This document shows positions 8,143-18,169 of a DNA stretch of 64,000 nucleotides, piece after piece. The notes under the pieces were generated by a model. The model was not told the origin of the DNA and ran no database searches. It was given only the letters and a program-made list of their open reading frames with translations. The stretch is from Flavobacterium anhuiense (GTDB lineage: Bacteria > Bacteroidota > Bacteroidia > Flavobacteriales > Flavobacteriaceae): NCBI RefSeq assembly GCF_004151235.1, contig NZ_JUIV01000001.1, forward strand, positions 124,001 through 188,000, in the 5' to 3' direction. Both the position numbers and the translations under genes were made by a program. Positions within the stretch are counted from its first letter, which is position 1. Each line of letters begins with the position of its first letter.

Positions 8143-9534
8143 TTAATGATTTTGATCTCTTTTTTCGTTTAGATCCTGTTCTATAATCTGTAATTTTTCT
8201 TCTGATAAAGGGTAAAATGCTATAAAAGCTACTGAGATTGCGGCCGCAATTGCTGGCAGTATGCTTAACATTAATTGAATTCCGTTTTGAGCTGTTGCAG
8301 TTTGTTCAACATTAGCTTGGAAACCAAAATAGCCTAAAAGCCATCCTGCTCCAGCGCCGCCAATAGTCCAGCCAAATTTTTGTGACATTGAAGAAGCTGA
8401 AAACACCAATCCTGTTGCTCTTCGTCCTTGTTTCCATTCTGAATAATCGGCGCTGTCAGCGTACATTGACCAGATTAATGGGAAAATACATCCCGCACAA
8501 ATACTGATTAAAACTTGAAAGCTCATGATTAAGAAAACATCTTCTTTTCCGAATAAATAGAAAATTAGGCTTAAGATTGCCGCCAAAGCCATTGCGCCAA
8601 AAAAGGTTTTCTTTTTACCAATTTTATTTGCAATTGGCGTAGCGATGATAACCCCGATGATGTTTGCTGCTTGTCCTAAAACCAAATAGATTGACGTTGG
8701 AGTCATGTGAAAATCGGTTCCGAAAAGCGAAAAATCAAAATTTACAGAACTGCTTACGTAATATTTAAAATAATAAACTGCAGCTCCGTCACGTATAGAA
8801 TTGAAAACTAAAGCTCCAATTCCAGCTCCAAGCAGAATCCACCACGGTTTATTTTTCCAAAGATCTTTTAAGTCTTCTTTTAAATTATTTTGTTCGTCTG
8901 CAATAGGTTTGATTCTCTCTTTTGTGAATGCAAAACAAGCCCAGAAGAAGATAGTTGTAATGAATCCGAAAACAGCGATTGTTGCCAGCCAGCCCGATTT
9001 AGAATTTAGATTTCCGCCAAAATAATTTACTAAAGGTTCAATCAACCAAAGTGCTAAAAGACTTCCGCCAAAGGCAAAAACCATTCGATAAGACGAAAGT
9101 GTGTTTCTTTCTTTTCGATCAGATGACATTACACCCAAAAGGGAAGCATAAGGAACATTGATTAAAGAATAAATCATCATCATTAGGGAATACGTCACAT
9201 AAGCGTAGATAATTTTTCCTTTTTCGTCAAAATCAGGTGTGTAGAAAGTTAAAACTCCAATAACGGCAAAAGGTATGGCAACCCAAAGGAGATAAGGTCT
9301 AAATTTTCCCCATTTGCTTTTGGTTCTGTCGGCTAGAATTCCAACAATCGGATCAAAACAGGAATCCCAAATTCGGGTAATTAAAAACATGGTTCCAACT
9401 ACAGCTGGTGCCAATCCGAAAACGTCGGTATAGAAAAACAGTAAATACATGCTGAAAATTTTCCAGAACATAGATGAAGCAGCATCTCCAAGACCGTAAC
9501 CGATTTTTTCTTTTAAACTAATTTTGTCGTGCAT
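8143..9534 (-). CDS. GPH-family (MelB-like) glycoside:cation symporter
   Basis: A 463-residue inner-membrane carrier with about 12 hydrophobic helices. The N-terminal segment with FDPIVGILADRTKSKWGKFR is the family signature between helices 2 and 3; Asp residues here bind the cation in MelB. By position it imports mannobiose or other short beta-mannosides for the epimerase and phosphorylase encoded 27 bases downstream. The equivalent B. fragilis operon also has a transporter between mannanase and phosphorylase genes. Cation and exact sugar cannot be read from sequence. Confidence 0.88.
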   Translation of the reverse strand: MHDKISLKEKIGYGLGDAASSMFWKIFSMYLLFFYTDVFGLAPAVVGTMFLITRIWDSCFDPIVGILADRTKSKWGKFRPYLLWVAIPFAVIGVLTFYTPDFDEKGKIIYAYVTYSLMMMIYSLINVPYASLLGVMSSDRKERNTLSSYRMVFAFGGSLLALWLIEPLVNYFGGNLNSKSGWLATIAVFGFITTIFFWACFAFTKERIKPIADEQNNLKEDLKDLWKNKPWWILLGAGIGALVFNSIRDGAAVYYFKYYVSSSVNFDFSLFGTDFHMTPTSIYLVLGQAANIIGVIIATPIANKIGKKKTFFGAMALAAILSLIFYLFGKEDVFLIMSFQVLISICAGCIFPLIWSMYADSADYSEWKQGRRATGLVFSASSMSQKFGWTIGGAGAGWLLGYFGFQANVEQTATAQNGIQLMLSILPAIAAAISVAFIAFYPLSEEKLQIIEQDLNEKRDQNH

Positions 9535-9572
9535 TAGGTTTTTTTTAAAGGTTGTAATTTATTTTGGGACAG

Positions 9573-10709
9573 TTATTTTAATTTTTTTGGAATGTCTTTT
9601 TCAAAGATAGTTTGATCGAGGTTATAAAAATCGACAAAATCTTTTTCGCTTACTTGTCCAGTAAATGGAGCATAATAATGCATTTTTTGTTCTTTTTCCT
9701 GCCATCCGTGATTTCTCCATAATAAGACGTAAGAAATTTTATAATCTCCAATGGCTTTTAATAAAGTTCCTGTCCACCATTTTGGATCTGGAATCGCTTC
9801 GTAACCTGCTTCAGCCAATGCCATTGGTTTCTGCTTTTTTATGCTAATTTCATTCAATATTTTAAACTGATTTTGAACTTCACTTATAAATTTTTCACCA
9901 TTCGGATCATTATTATTTTGATAAGTATCAAAACTCAAAATATCGGCATAATTATCTCCAGGATAATTGGCTAAGAAATCGGCTTCATTGCCAAAACTTC
10001 CTGTATTGTATACATATATAAGATTGTGTACACCTTTTTTCTGAAGATAGTCAAAAGTAAATTTCCAAGCAGTTTTAAATTCTTCTGGAGTGCAATTGCC
10101 TTTTCCCCACCAAAACCATCCGCCTGTCAATTCATGAAAAGGTCTGAAAAGAATCGGAATGTTTTTTCCGTTTTTATCTTTTAAAGACAAAAAGAAAACA
10201 GCAGCTTTATCTAACCAAGAAGTAAATTTTTTATGATTTTCTGCGCCTGGCAAAATCGTTTTTAAAGAATTAGGAACGTTATTCCAAGCGTCTTTTCCGG
10301 TTGCAGGATTGTCAAAATGCCAGCTTATGGTTGAAATTCCGCCTCTTGCATTTGCCTCTATAATATATTGTTTCATTTTAGCAAAAGGAACGCCGTCTAT
10401 ATTATTGGGTTTATCATTTTCTAAACCTGCGATATCCCAACCGTAAACTGCTGGATAATCGCCAACGACATCTTTTACATCGCTTCGTCCGTCTTCATAT
10501 TTCCATTTTACGCCATAAGCCAAATCATCTTGATGACCAAATAGAAAACCTTTTTGCGATAATGTATTTAGATTTTTGTAAAGCGTTTTGGTTTCTGAAG
10601 TAGCTTTTTTATCTGAAAGTGATAAAATTGTATTACTAGTTTGTTTCTGAGATTGGCACGAAGTACCTATTAATAGACTCGCTATAATGATGATAAAATG
10701 GTTTTTCAT
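9573..10709 (-). CDS. GH26 endo-beta-1,4-mannanase, lipoprotein
   Basis: First gene of the minus arm of the mannan locus. A signal peptide ends in a lipobox (LLIGTSC, Cys18), so the 378-residue enzyme is membrane-anchored, probably in the outer membrane. GH26 landmarks are FGHQDD (58-62), ISWHFDNP, the acid/base Glu193 in LFRPFHE followed by GGWFWWG, and the nucleophile Glu300 in MALAEAG. The WHFDNP and GGWFWWG aromatic positions form the mannose subsites in characterised members. It would shorten mannan chains for the symporter; with the exported GH5 enzyme the locus has two mannanase families acting on one polymer. Confidence 0.92.
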   Translation of the reverse strand: MKNHFIIIIASLLIGTSCQSQKQTSNTILSLSDKKATSETKTLYKNLNTLSQKGFLFGHQDDLAYGVKWKYEDGRSDVKDVVGDYPAVYGWDIAGLENDKPNNIDGVPFAKMKQYIIEANARGGISTISWHFDNPATGKDAWNNVPNSLKTILPGAENHKKFTSWLDKAAVFFLSLKDKNGKNIPILFRPFHELTGGWFWWGKGNCTPEEFKTAWKFTFDYLQKKGVHNLIYVYNTGSFGNEADFLANYPGDNYADILSFDTYQNNNDPNGEKFISEVQNQFKILNEISIKKQKPMALAEAGYEAIPDPKWWTGTLLKAIGDYKISYVLLWRNHGWQEKEQKMHYYAPFTGQVSEKDFVDFYNLDQTIFEKDIPKKLK

Positions 10710-11015
10710 TGTCTGGTTATTGATAGTTAATGGCGCTAAATACTAAAGTAACAATGATTTACGGTTTTGAAGCCTGTTGTATGTATTGTTCGGAAATTCT
10801 TTAGTGATTTACCTCTAAAATTATTAAAACTATAAAAAGTTATTTAATAAAAAATGATTAATGTTTATTATTAAACCTCTTTTTAAAGAAATGATAATTT
10901 ATTTTTCAAAGATAATTGGATGAATATCGTGTAATTAATATTATTTTATCAATTATATATCATATTATTGCAGTCGAAATTTAGAACAATACTTTCCTGA
11001 AAAATACTTTTTAAT
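10710..11015. promoter_or_regulatory. Divergent control region of the mannan locus
   Basis: AT-rich 306 bases between the GH26 start (minus) and the AraC regulator start (plus). On the minus strand a TATCTTTG -7 element is present (10907-10914 read in reverse) but without a well-placed -33 TTG. I could not identify a clear operator for the AraC protein by eye. No open frame worth reporting. Confidence 0.5.
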
Positions 11016-11894
11016 ATGAGTAATACGAAAAATTTTTATAGAGAAATTGCTCCGCTTGCGGCAAGTGACAGCTTTTTGGTCTTTGATCGAGTAAAGGACA
11101 ATTTTGATTTTCCGGTTCATTATCATCCTGAATTTGAAATTAATTTTATTCTAAACGGAAAAGGAGTAAAGCGAGTTGTAGGAGATAATATCGAAGAGAT
11201 TGATAATGTCGAATTGGTTTTGATTGGTCCGAATTTGTATCATGGATGGGAGTTGAATAAATGCGCAAATAAAAAAATACATGAAATAACGATACAGTTT
11301 CATAATGATTTGTTTCACGAATCTTTGCTTGCAAGACGTATTATGAATCCGATTCGGGATATGTTTAATCGATCTATACATGGAATTTTGTTTTCAAAAA
11401 AAACCGCCGAAGAATTGACTCCTAGGCTTGTGAGGCTTTCTAAATTGGATGGTATGGATTATTTTTTGGAGATTACTTCTTTATTGTATGATTTGGCTAA
11501 TTCTAGAAATCAGCGTTTGCTTTCTACATATACAGTAGACTATGACACGTTTGATGATTATGATAAAATGAAGTTGGTTTATGAATATGTGCAGAAGCAT
11601 TTTGCTGAGAAAATTACTTTAGAAGATGCGGCAAATGTGGCAAGTATGTCTATTATTTCTTTCAATCGATTTATTAAAAAACGTACCGGAAAAACTTTTG
11701 TCAATTATATAAATGACATTCGTATTGGTTATGCGGCGCGTTGGCTCGTAGAAAAAGATATGAGTGTTTCTGAAGTTGCTTTTAAATCAGGCTTTAATAA
11801 TATTGCTAACTTCAATCGCAGTTTTAAAGCAACAAAAAACTGTACGCCAAGTCAGTATCGTGAAGAATTTTCTGGATTGAAGCGTATTTTGTAG
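11016..11894 (+). CDS. AraC-family transcriptional regulator of the mannan locus
   Basis: A 292-residue cytoplasmic regulator. The N-terminal third looks like a cupin sugar-sensing domain (FPVHYHPEFEINFIL, residues about 28-42). The C-terminal 100 residues are the two helix-turn-helix AraC DNA-binding domain, with LEDAANVASMS and the family signature SVSEVAFKSGFNNIANFNRSFK followed by PSQYR. Placed between the two arms of the locus and transcribed toward susC, it is the obvious local controller; the usual hybrid two-component system or ECF sigma/anti-sigma pair of many polysaccharide loci is absent. Its inducer is inferred, perhaps mannobiose or Man-Glc. Confidence 0.88.
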   Translation: MSNTKNFYREIAPLAASDSFLVFDRVKDNFDFPVHYHPEFEINFILNGKGVKRVVGDNIEEIDNVELVLIGPNLYHGWELNKCANKKIHEITIQFHNDLFHESLLARRIMNPIRDMFNRSIHGILFSKKTAEELTPRLVRLSKLDGMDYFLEITSLLYDLANSRNQRLLSTYTVDYDTFDDYDKMKLVYEYVQKHFAEKITLEDAANVASMSIISFNRFIKKRTGKTFVNYINDIRIGYAARWLVEKDMSVSEVAFKSGFNNIANFNRSFKATKNCTPSQYREEFSGLKRIL

Positions 11895-12208
11895 TGATAC
11901 TTTTTTATCACAAATAAATATTATTTTTAACGAAAACGTTTGATTTTTGAAATTTCATTGGTTTTTATTCATTGTTTGGGTTCTTTTAGAGCAGTGATAT
12001 TGCGAATAATTTAAAATTTATATGGTTTTATTTTTATATGTGTTTTTTTAGTCGTGTATAGTAAAAATATTATCATTAAATGATATAATATTATTGATTT
12101 GATAATTCTCCCTGTTATAGATTTGTTAAATAATTTCAAAGTAAAAATTACCCTGGCATTTACTTTTGGATTTATGCAATAAACAAATTTAACTAACCAA
12201 ACATTATT
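11895..12208. other. AT-rich leader region before susC
   Basis: No gene seen. Contains the promoter candidate at 12094-12125 and a leader of about 75 bases. The stretch 12060-12105 is almost pure A/T and could hold regulator sites. Confidence 0.6.
12094..12125 (+). promoter_or_regulatory. Candidate Bacteroidota promoter for the susC operon
   Basis: TAGATTTG (12118-12125) fits the TAnnTTTG -7 element. TTG at 12094-12096 gives a spacing of 21 bases, inside the accepted range; a second TTTG at 12098-12101 gives 16. The susC ATG is at 12209. Confidence 0.5.
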
Positions 12209-15200
12209 ATGAAAAAACTAATGACTAGCTTCATTCATTGGATGGCTGACCACAGAGCCGTTCCTTTGATATTATTTTTGTTACTGACCAGTAATTTTAT
12301 TACAGCTCAGGTAAAGGTTTCTGGGACAGTATCTGATGAGAAGGGACTGTCTATTCCGGGAGCAAACATTTCGGTTGTAGGCTCAAAAATAGCGGTTTCT
12401 ACAGATTTCGACGGTAAATATTCTATCGATGTTCCACCAAATTCCACTCTTGTATTTTCTTTTATAGGTTTCACGACGCAGAAGGTTGCCATAGATGGTA
12501 AGACAAAGATTAATGTTATTTTGAAATCAAATGCAGAAGATTTAAAGGACGTAGTTGTAATTGGTTATGGTACACAGAAGCGTAAAGATGTGAATAGTGC
12601 CATTTCTAGTATTGCTTCAAAAGATATTGAAAATCTTAAAGTAGCATCTTTTGATCAAATGATGCAAGGTAAGGCGGCAGGGGTAGTCGTAAACAGTAAC
12701 TCAGGTGAGCCTGGAAGTAACGTTTCTGTTAGAATCCGTGGAGTTTCTTCTTTGACTGGCACAAACGAACCTTTGTATGTAATCGATGGTGTGCCGATTT
12801 CTGGAGACGCAAGAAACTCGTCTACTTCAGGAAGAAACGCAGCGGGAGATTCAAACTTTTCCAATGCGGGAAATATTACTTTAAGCCCTTTAGCATTGAT
12901 TAACCCGAATGATATTGAGTCTATCGATATTTTGAAAGATGCTTCTGCAACGGCAATTTATGGTTCTAGAGGAGCAAATGGTGTTGTTATTGTTACAACA
13001 AAATCTGGTAGAAAAGGAACAGGAAAATTAACTTTCGAAAATTCATATTCAATAAGTAATCTGCCTAAGAAATTGCATTCTATGAATTTACAGCAATATG
13101 CAATTCATCAAAATGCTTTGGCAGATGTTTACGATCCTACGGCAAAACGTCCTGAGTTTGCGCATCCAGAAGTTTTAGGAGCTGGTACAGACTGGCAAGA
13201 TGCCATTTATGAAACAGGTTTTATGTCTTCTAATCAGCTGTCTTTTTCTGGAGGTAAAGAAGGAATTAGCTATTATATCTCTGGAGGAGTTTTAAATCAA
13301 GAAGGTATTGTAATCGAATCTGGATTTAAAAGGTACAATATTAGATCTAACATTGATTCTAGGGTAAATAAATTTATCAAAGTTGGAGTAAATATTAGCG
13401 GTGCAGTTACAGATGAAAAACTAACATTAAATGGGCAATTTAATGGTGTTGTAGCTACTTCTTTATTGGCAACTCCAGATGTTGCCGTAAGAGAATTATC
13501 TGGTGCTTTTGCCGGACCTCCAACAGGCGGACAGACCTCTTTCGTAAATCCTGTCGCTACATCTTTGTTGGGGTCAAATACATTAGTTAGAAAAAACTAT
13601 GCAGGAAATTTTTATACTCAAGTTGATATTTTAAAAGGTTTAGAATATCGTTTTGAAGCAGGGGGATATATCTATGATAATTTAGGACAACGTTTTGATC
13701 CGATGTATTCTTTGGGGAATGCAGTAAAAAGCTATGCCAATTTATATTACAATCCGTCAAGCGGAAATTCTTGGAACTTAAAAAACATGCTTACTTATAG
13801 AAATGTAATTGGCAAACATAATTTTACTGTTTTAGCTGTTCAGGAGTCAAACAGATCACACTGGGAGGGATATTCTATTACAGGATATGGCTATAAAGAT
13901 AATAACGACAAATCGCTTGCAGCATCAGATTTATCTAAAGCTGTTACAAGCGGTGTTTATTCTGGAACACAAACTCTAGCTTCTTATTTAGGAAGGGTAG
14001 TTTATGATTATAACGATCGTTATGGCTTAACTGCTTCTGTAAGAACAGATGGTTCTTCTAAATTTTTCGTGGGAAACAAATGGGGAACTTTTGCTTCTGT
14101 AAGCGGTTCTTGGAAGCTTTCTAATGAGAAATTTATGGAAGGCACTAAAAAGTATATTGATGGTATTAAGATTAGAGCAGGTTGGGGGCAAACGGGTAAC
14201 AATCAGATTGGAAACAATTTGTACGATTCTAACTTACATATTGTAAATAGTACAATGGGAACTTCTTATCTTCCTTCAAATACGCCAAATAAAGATTTGA
14301 AATGGGAAACACAAGATCAGACTAACATTGGTTTGGACTTTACGCTGTTTAAATCTAAATTGAGCACTTCGATAGATGTTTATAAAAAAGTATCTAAAAA
14401 CTTCTTGTATCAAGTGCCGCTTCCAAATTTCCTTTCAGGAGGAGGAGACTATGAAGGAGGTGTGAATCCGCCATACTTTAATTTGGGAAGTATGCAAAAT
14501 AAAGGTATTGAGATTACTTTAGCATATGATCAAAAATTTACAGATAACTTTTCGTGGAATGTGAGCGGAAACTTCACTAAATATGTAAATGAGGTAACCA
14601 ATATGGCTGGTTTAAATATTGTAAAAACAATGAATACTCTTGCTTACAATACGGTTACGGTTTCTAGAACGCAAGAAGGTCTTCCGATTGGTTCATTTAT
14701 CGGTTATGAAGCTTTGGGGATTTATCGAACAGATGACGATTTAACAAAATACGGTCATGTAGATGGAGCAGGAAATAGAGTGGTTTTAAAAGATGGAACA
14801 AACTCTTTACAACCGGCATTTCAAAAAGGAGATGTTATTTATAAAGATCAAAACAATGATGGTGTTATTGATTTGAAAGACTTAGTGCCAATTGGAAATC
14901 CAAATCCAAAATTTACCTATGGCTTAACCAACAACTTCAAATACAAAAATGTTGATTTGTCTATTTTTCTTCAAGGGACAGCAGGAAATAAGGTAATGAA
15001 CTTAACTCGTTTATCTGGAACAATGAACAGTTATATGGGGACAAATTATTTAACAGAAGCGGCAGATTTTTATTCGGCTTCAAATATAGATGCTTCCCTG
15101 CCGAGACCTTCAACATATGATAACATTAATAATGCTATTTCAACTCGTAATATTGAAAATGGATCTTATTTAAGGATTCAAAATGTAACTCTAGGATATT

Positions 15201-15406
15201 CGCTTCCATCGGATATTATCTCTAAGTTAAGTCTTTCAAGATTGAGAATTTATGCTTCTGGACAAAACCTGTATACGTTTACTAAATACAAAGGATACGA
15301 TCCTGAAGTAGGTAATTTTAACCAAGATGCATTGCTTTCAGGGGTAGATAACGGACGTTATCCGGTACCAAGACAAATTACTTTTGGTTTTAATGTTGAA
15401 TTTTAA
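12209..15406 (+). CDS. SusC-like TonB-dependent outer-membrane transporter
   Basis: Imports oligosaccharides through the outer membrane with its SusD partner. The 1065-residue protein has a long signal region (about residues 1-34), a carboxypeptidase-regulatory-like N-terminal extension (VSGTVSDEKGLSIPGANISV), the SusC signature VVVIGYGTQKR (TonB-box region, about residues 113-123), a plug domain with PLYVIDGVPI and SIDILKDASATAIYGSRGANGV, and a C-terminal barrel ending in a Phe (GFNVEF). The susD gene follows after 11 bases. From neighbours the ligand is expected to be galactomannan or glucomannan fragments. Confidence 0.95.
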   Translation: MKKLMTSFIHWMADHRAVPLILFLLLTSNFITAQVKVSGTVSDEKGLSIPGANISVVGSKIAVSTDFDGKYSIDVPPNSTLVFSFIGFTTQKVAIDGKTKINVILKSNAEDLKDVVVIGYGTQKRKDVNSAISSIASKDIENLKVASFDQMMQGKAAGVVVNSNSGEPGSNVSVRIRGVSSLTGTNEPLYVIDGVPISGDARNSSTSGRNAAGDSNFSNAGNITLSPLALINPNDIESIDILKDASATAIYGSRGANGVVIVTTKSGRKGTGKLTFENSYSISNLPKKLHSMNLQQYAIHQNALADVYDPTAKRPEFAHPEVLGAGTDWQDAIYETGFMSSNQLSFSGGKEGISYYISGGVLNQEGIVIESGFKRYNIRSNIDSRVNKFIKVGVNISGAVTDEKLTLNGQFNGVVATSLLATPDVAVRELSGAFAGPPTGGQTSFVNPVATSLLGSNTLVRKNYAGNFYTQVDILKGLEYRFEAGGYIYDNLGQRFDPMYSLGNAVKSYANLYYNPSSGNSWNLKNMLTYRNVIGKHNFTVLAVQESNRSHWEGYSITGYGYKDNNDKSLAASDLSKAVTSGVYSGTQTLASYLGRVVYDYNDRYGLTASVRTDGSSKFFVGNKWGTFASVSGSWKLSNEKFMEGTKKYIDGIKIRAGWGQTGNNQIGNNLYDSNLHIVNSTMGTSYLPSNTPNKDLKWETQDQTNIGLDFTLFKSKLSTSIDVYKKVSKNFLYQVPLPNFLSGGGDYEGGVNPPYFNLGSMQNKGIEITLAYDQKFTDNFSWNVSGNFTKYVNEVTNMAGLNIVKTMNTLAYNTVTVSRTQEGLPIGSFIGYEALGIYRTDDDLTKYGHVDGAGNRVVLKDGTNSLQPAFQKGDVIYKDQNNDGVIDLKDLVPIGNPNPKFTYGLTNNFKYKNVDLSIFLQGTAGNKVMNLTRLSGTMNSYMGTNYLTEAADFYSASNIDASLPRPSTYDNINNAISTRNIENGSYLRIQNVTLGYSLPSDIISKLSLSRLRIYASGQNLYTFTKYKGYDPEVGNFNQDALLSGVDNGRYPVPRQITFGFNVEF

Positions 15407-15417
15407 TACGAATTAAT

Positions 15418-17016
15418 ATGAAAAATATAATACAGAGAAGCAGTGCAGTTTTAATAACATTTTTAGTGTTGATGTCTTCCTCTTGTTCACAAGACTTTCT
15501 TGATGTTCCAGCTGAGGGAGCGCCAACAATGGGAAATTACTATGATTCTGATGCTAAATTGGACAATGCTGCCAATGGATTGTACGGTATAGTTTGGTTT
15601 AATATGAATAAATCGGCTTTTTATGGGATTACCGATGTTATTTCGGGAAATATGTATGCAGGCCCATATAACGATTTTGGAAAATTTACCGATTTGAGTT
15701 TTACAAATTCTCAGGCTTTTATTTCTGATGCTTGGAGATCGTGTTTTGGAGCTATTGCAAATTCTAACGCATACATTAGCAATCTGCCTCAGAGCGTTGG
15801 GCCTAATGTAAGTAAAGAAGCTTTGAATAATGCTTTGGGAGAAGCGCATTTTATTAGAGCGTTTTCATATTTCTTTTTAGTAAGATTATGGGGAAATGTG
15901 CCTATTATAGAAAACAATGCAGATTATTCTAAAAACTTCGTGATTCCAAGTAATCCGGTTGAAGATGTTTATAAGTTTATCGAAAATGACTTAAAGTTTG
16001 CCATAGCAAATTTAAGACAAAAAAATAGAGGATCAGATTATGCTGCTAATGCGCACGTGTCAAGCGGATCGGCAAAAGCATTTTTAGCAAAAGTGTATTT
16101 ATATCAAAAAAAATACGATTTGGCAAAACAGATGGCTCAAGAAGTAATCAATAGCGGTGAGTTTAAACTGCTTGGAGGAGAACAGCTTCCAACCAAATCT
16201 TTTGCCGATTTATGGCTTCAAAAAAACAATAATAACGAGGAGTCTATATTTTCTTGGCAATGGACAGGCGCAGGAACTTATTTTGAAGGAAACTTTTCTA
16301 ACACTTTGTTTGCCCCAGAAAACAGATTAGTAGAAACAACCTATTCAGGCCAGATCGCTCCTTCGCAAGATTTGATTCATAATGTTTTTGAAAATGGAGA
16401 TAAAAGAAGAATTGAAACATTTATGCTTCCAGGCGATTATTATCCAAATTTAACTTACGCGCAAACACTTGCTGTAGATTCTCCTAAATTATTAGGATAT
16501 ACTTTTGAAATCGAAAATGAAGCACAAAATTCTGGAGCGGGATTGAAAAAATATGTTATCGGAAAAGAAAATCTTCCTATTACAGGTCCCTTTAATGCAC
16601 CATTTAATGGAGAAAGCAGCATGAATAGCTATATGATGCGTTATGCAGAATTGCTGCTAATACATGCCGAAGCAATTTTAGGTTCTCAATCAGGAAGTAC
16701 TACAGATGCAAATGCTTTGAAGTCGTTCAACGCAGTACGCAAAAGAGCTGGTTTGTCTGAGAAAACATCAATTTCTTTTAATGATATTTTTAAAGAAAGA
16801 CGTGCAGAATTGGCTTGTGAAGGGGATTATTATTTTGATTTAGGACGTCTTCCTTTCGCGCAAGCAAAAGCAATTTTAGAAGCGCAGAATAGAGGAGATA
16901 AAGAAAATGAAAAACACATCACAATATCAGCAACTAATCTTCTGTTGCCTTATCCAGCTGATGATTTAATTAAAAATCCAAAATTAACAGAAGTAGCGCC
17001 GTATACTTTTAAATAA
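15418..17016 (+). CDS. SusD-like starch-binding-type lipoprotein
   Basis: Surface lipoprotein that closes over the SusC barrel and captures glycan. The 532 residues begin with a lipoprotein signal (VLMSSSC, Cys23), followed by SQDFLDVPAEGAP, a common SusD N-terminus. ALGEAHFIRAFSYFFLVRLWGNVPII is the typical TPR-region signature, and the C-terminal part has MMRYAELLLIHAEA, FNAVRKRAGL and FKERRAELACEGDYYFDLGR. Tight spacing to susC and to the next lipoprotein gene (17 bases) marks one transcript. Confidence 0.95.
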   Translation: MKNIIQRSSAVLITFLVLMSSSCSQDFLDVPAEGAPTMGNYYDSDAKLDNAANGLYGIVWFNMNKSAFYGITDVISGNMYAGPYNDFGKFTDLSFTNSQAFISDAWRSCFGAIANSNAYISNLPQSVGPNVSKEALNNALGEAHFIRAFSYFFLVRLWGNVPIIENNADYSKNFVIPSNPVEDVYKFIENDLKFAIANLRQKNRGSDYAANAHVSSGSAKAFLAKVYLYQKKYDLAKQMAQEVINSGEFKLLGGEQLPTKSFADLWLQKNNNNEESIFSWQWTGAGTYFEGNFSNTLFAPENRLVETTYSGQIAPSQDLIHNVFENGDKRRIETFMLPGDYYPNLTYAQTLAVDSPKLLGYTFEIENEAQNSGAGLKKYVIGKENLPITGPFNAPFNGESSMNSYMMRYAELLLIHAEAILGSQSGSTTDANALKSFNAVRKRAGLSEKTSISFNDIFKERRAELACEGDYYFDLGRLPFAQAKAILEAQNRGDKENEKHITISATNLLLPYPADDLIKNPKLTEVAPYTFK

Positions 17017-17033
17017 TTTTTAAAAATATAAAT

Positions 17034-18089
17034 ATGAAAAATATAAAAATTGTTTCGTTAGCAGCGTGCATGGCATTGATGTTATCTTTAATGTTTTTTA
17101 CTTCATGCTCCAATGATGATAATGCAAGTGCTTATGCAGGTGCTCCCGTTATAGAAAGTGTAATTCGTTCAGGTTATGATGAAAACGGAAATATTTTTCC
17201 TTCAACGCCAGTAACAATTGGCGATCCCAAAAACTATTATATCATTCATGGTAAAGGTTTTTTAACTACACAGAAAATTTACTTTAATGATTACGATACG
17301 TATTTCAGACCCACTTTTGTAACGGATACCGATATTGTCGTTTTAATTGATGAAAATACGCCTTATGCAAACGCATCAAATGAGCTGAAGGTGGTAACTA
17401 AATATGGTACAGTTGTAATGCCTTTTACGGTGGCACCTCCCGTTCCAACTTTTTCAGGATTTAATTTTATCAATTGCGCAGAAGGAGATGAAGTAATTAT
17501 TAAAGGTAAATATTTCTTAGATCCAGTTGTAACACTGGCAAAAACAGCGACAGAGCCAGAAGTTCCTGTTACGATTGTTTCTTCTACTTTAGAACAAATT
17601 GTAATAAAAATTCCGGCCAATGCCAATTACAGACATCTTGCAGTAACAAATATTTCAGGAACTGCCATTTCAAAAGAGGCAATTGGTACGGCTTTATATG
17701 ATGATAAATTATATGGAGCACAATGGGGCGGGCCTTGGGCTGGTAAAGGAGTTAATTTTGATTTTGACGGAGATTCTTATCAAGGAGAAAAATCTTGGCA
17801 GTGGACTTTCGGTGCTTGGGACGGCGGAAACTGGGGCTTTGATATAGATATGTCTCGTTACAAAGCGTTTAGAATAGCAGTTAAAGGATCTAAAAATGGC
17901 CAAGTCAACTTCAGTTTAAACGGAGGAGCAAACTATGTAATCCCTGTAACAACAACTTGGGTTTATATGGAGATTCCCCTAGATAAATTAGGAAGTCCTA
18001 CCAACGTTTGGATGATAACCTTTCAAGAATCAAATAATGATGGAGGAAATGTTGTCTTATTTGATGATTTAGGATTTGTATTAAAATAG
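17034..18089 (+). CDS. Surface glycan-binding lipoprotein (IPT/TIG repeats plus C-terminal glycan-binding domain)
   Basis: Occupies the SusE/SGBP-B position after susD. A lipobox is seen at Cys25 (LMFFTSC). Two IPT/TIG-type Ig domains follow: one around residues 38-132 (GAPVIESVIRSGYDENG, YYIIHGKGF) and one around 135-215 (PTFSGFNFINCAEGDEVIIKGKYF). The C-terminal domain (about 225-351) is rich in aromatic residues (GAQWGGPWAGKG, WQWTFGAWDGGNWGFDIDM), consistent with a beta-sandwich that binds a polysaccharide chain, as in xyloglucan-binding SGBP-B proteins. It has no enzyme motifs. A terminator-like hairpin follows the gene. Confidence 0.82.
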   Translation: MKNIKIVSLAACMALMLSLMFFTSCSNDDNASAYAGAPVIESVIRSGYDENGNIFPSTPVTIGDPKNYYIIHGKGFLTTQKIYFNDYDTYFRPTFVTDTDIVVLIDENTPYANASNELKVVTKYGTVVMPFTVAPPVPTFSGFNFINCAEGDEVIIKGKYFLDPVVTLAKTATEPEVPVTIVSSTLEQIVIKIPANANYRHLAVTNISGTAISKEAIGTALYDDKLYGAQWGGPWAGKGVNFDFDGDSYQGEKSWQWTFGAWDGGNWGFDIDMSRYKAFRIAVKGSKNGQVNFSLNGGANYVIPVTTTWVYMEIPLDKLGSPTNVWMITFQESNNDGGNVVLFDDLGFVLK

Positions 18090-18111
18090 GATTCGGTTTG
18101 AGTTAGTTTGT

Positions 18112-18148
18112 GATGTTCTCTAGTTGAAAAATTAGAGAACATCTTTTT
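18112..18148 (+). terminator. Intra-operon hairpin with T-run
   Basis: Perfect 11-bp arms gatgttctcta (18112-18122) and tagagaacatc (18133-18143) are followed by TTTTT. It lies in the 80-base gap between the glycan-binding protein and GH27 genes, so it may lower enzyme relative to SusCD expression rather than end the operon. Confidence 0.65.
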
Positions 18149-18169
18149 ATAATGAATTAAGTTTGTAAA

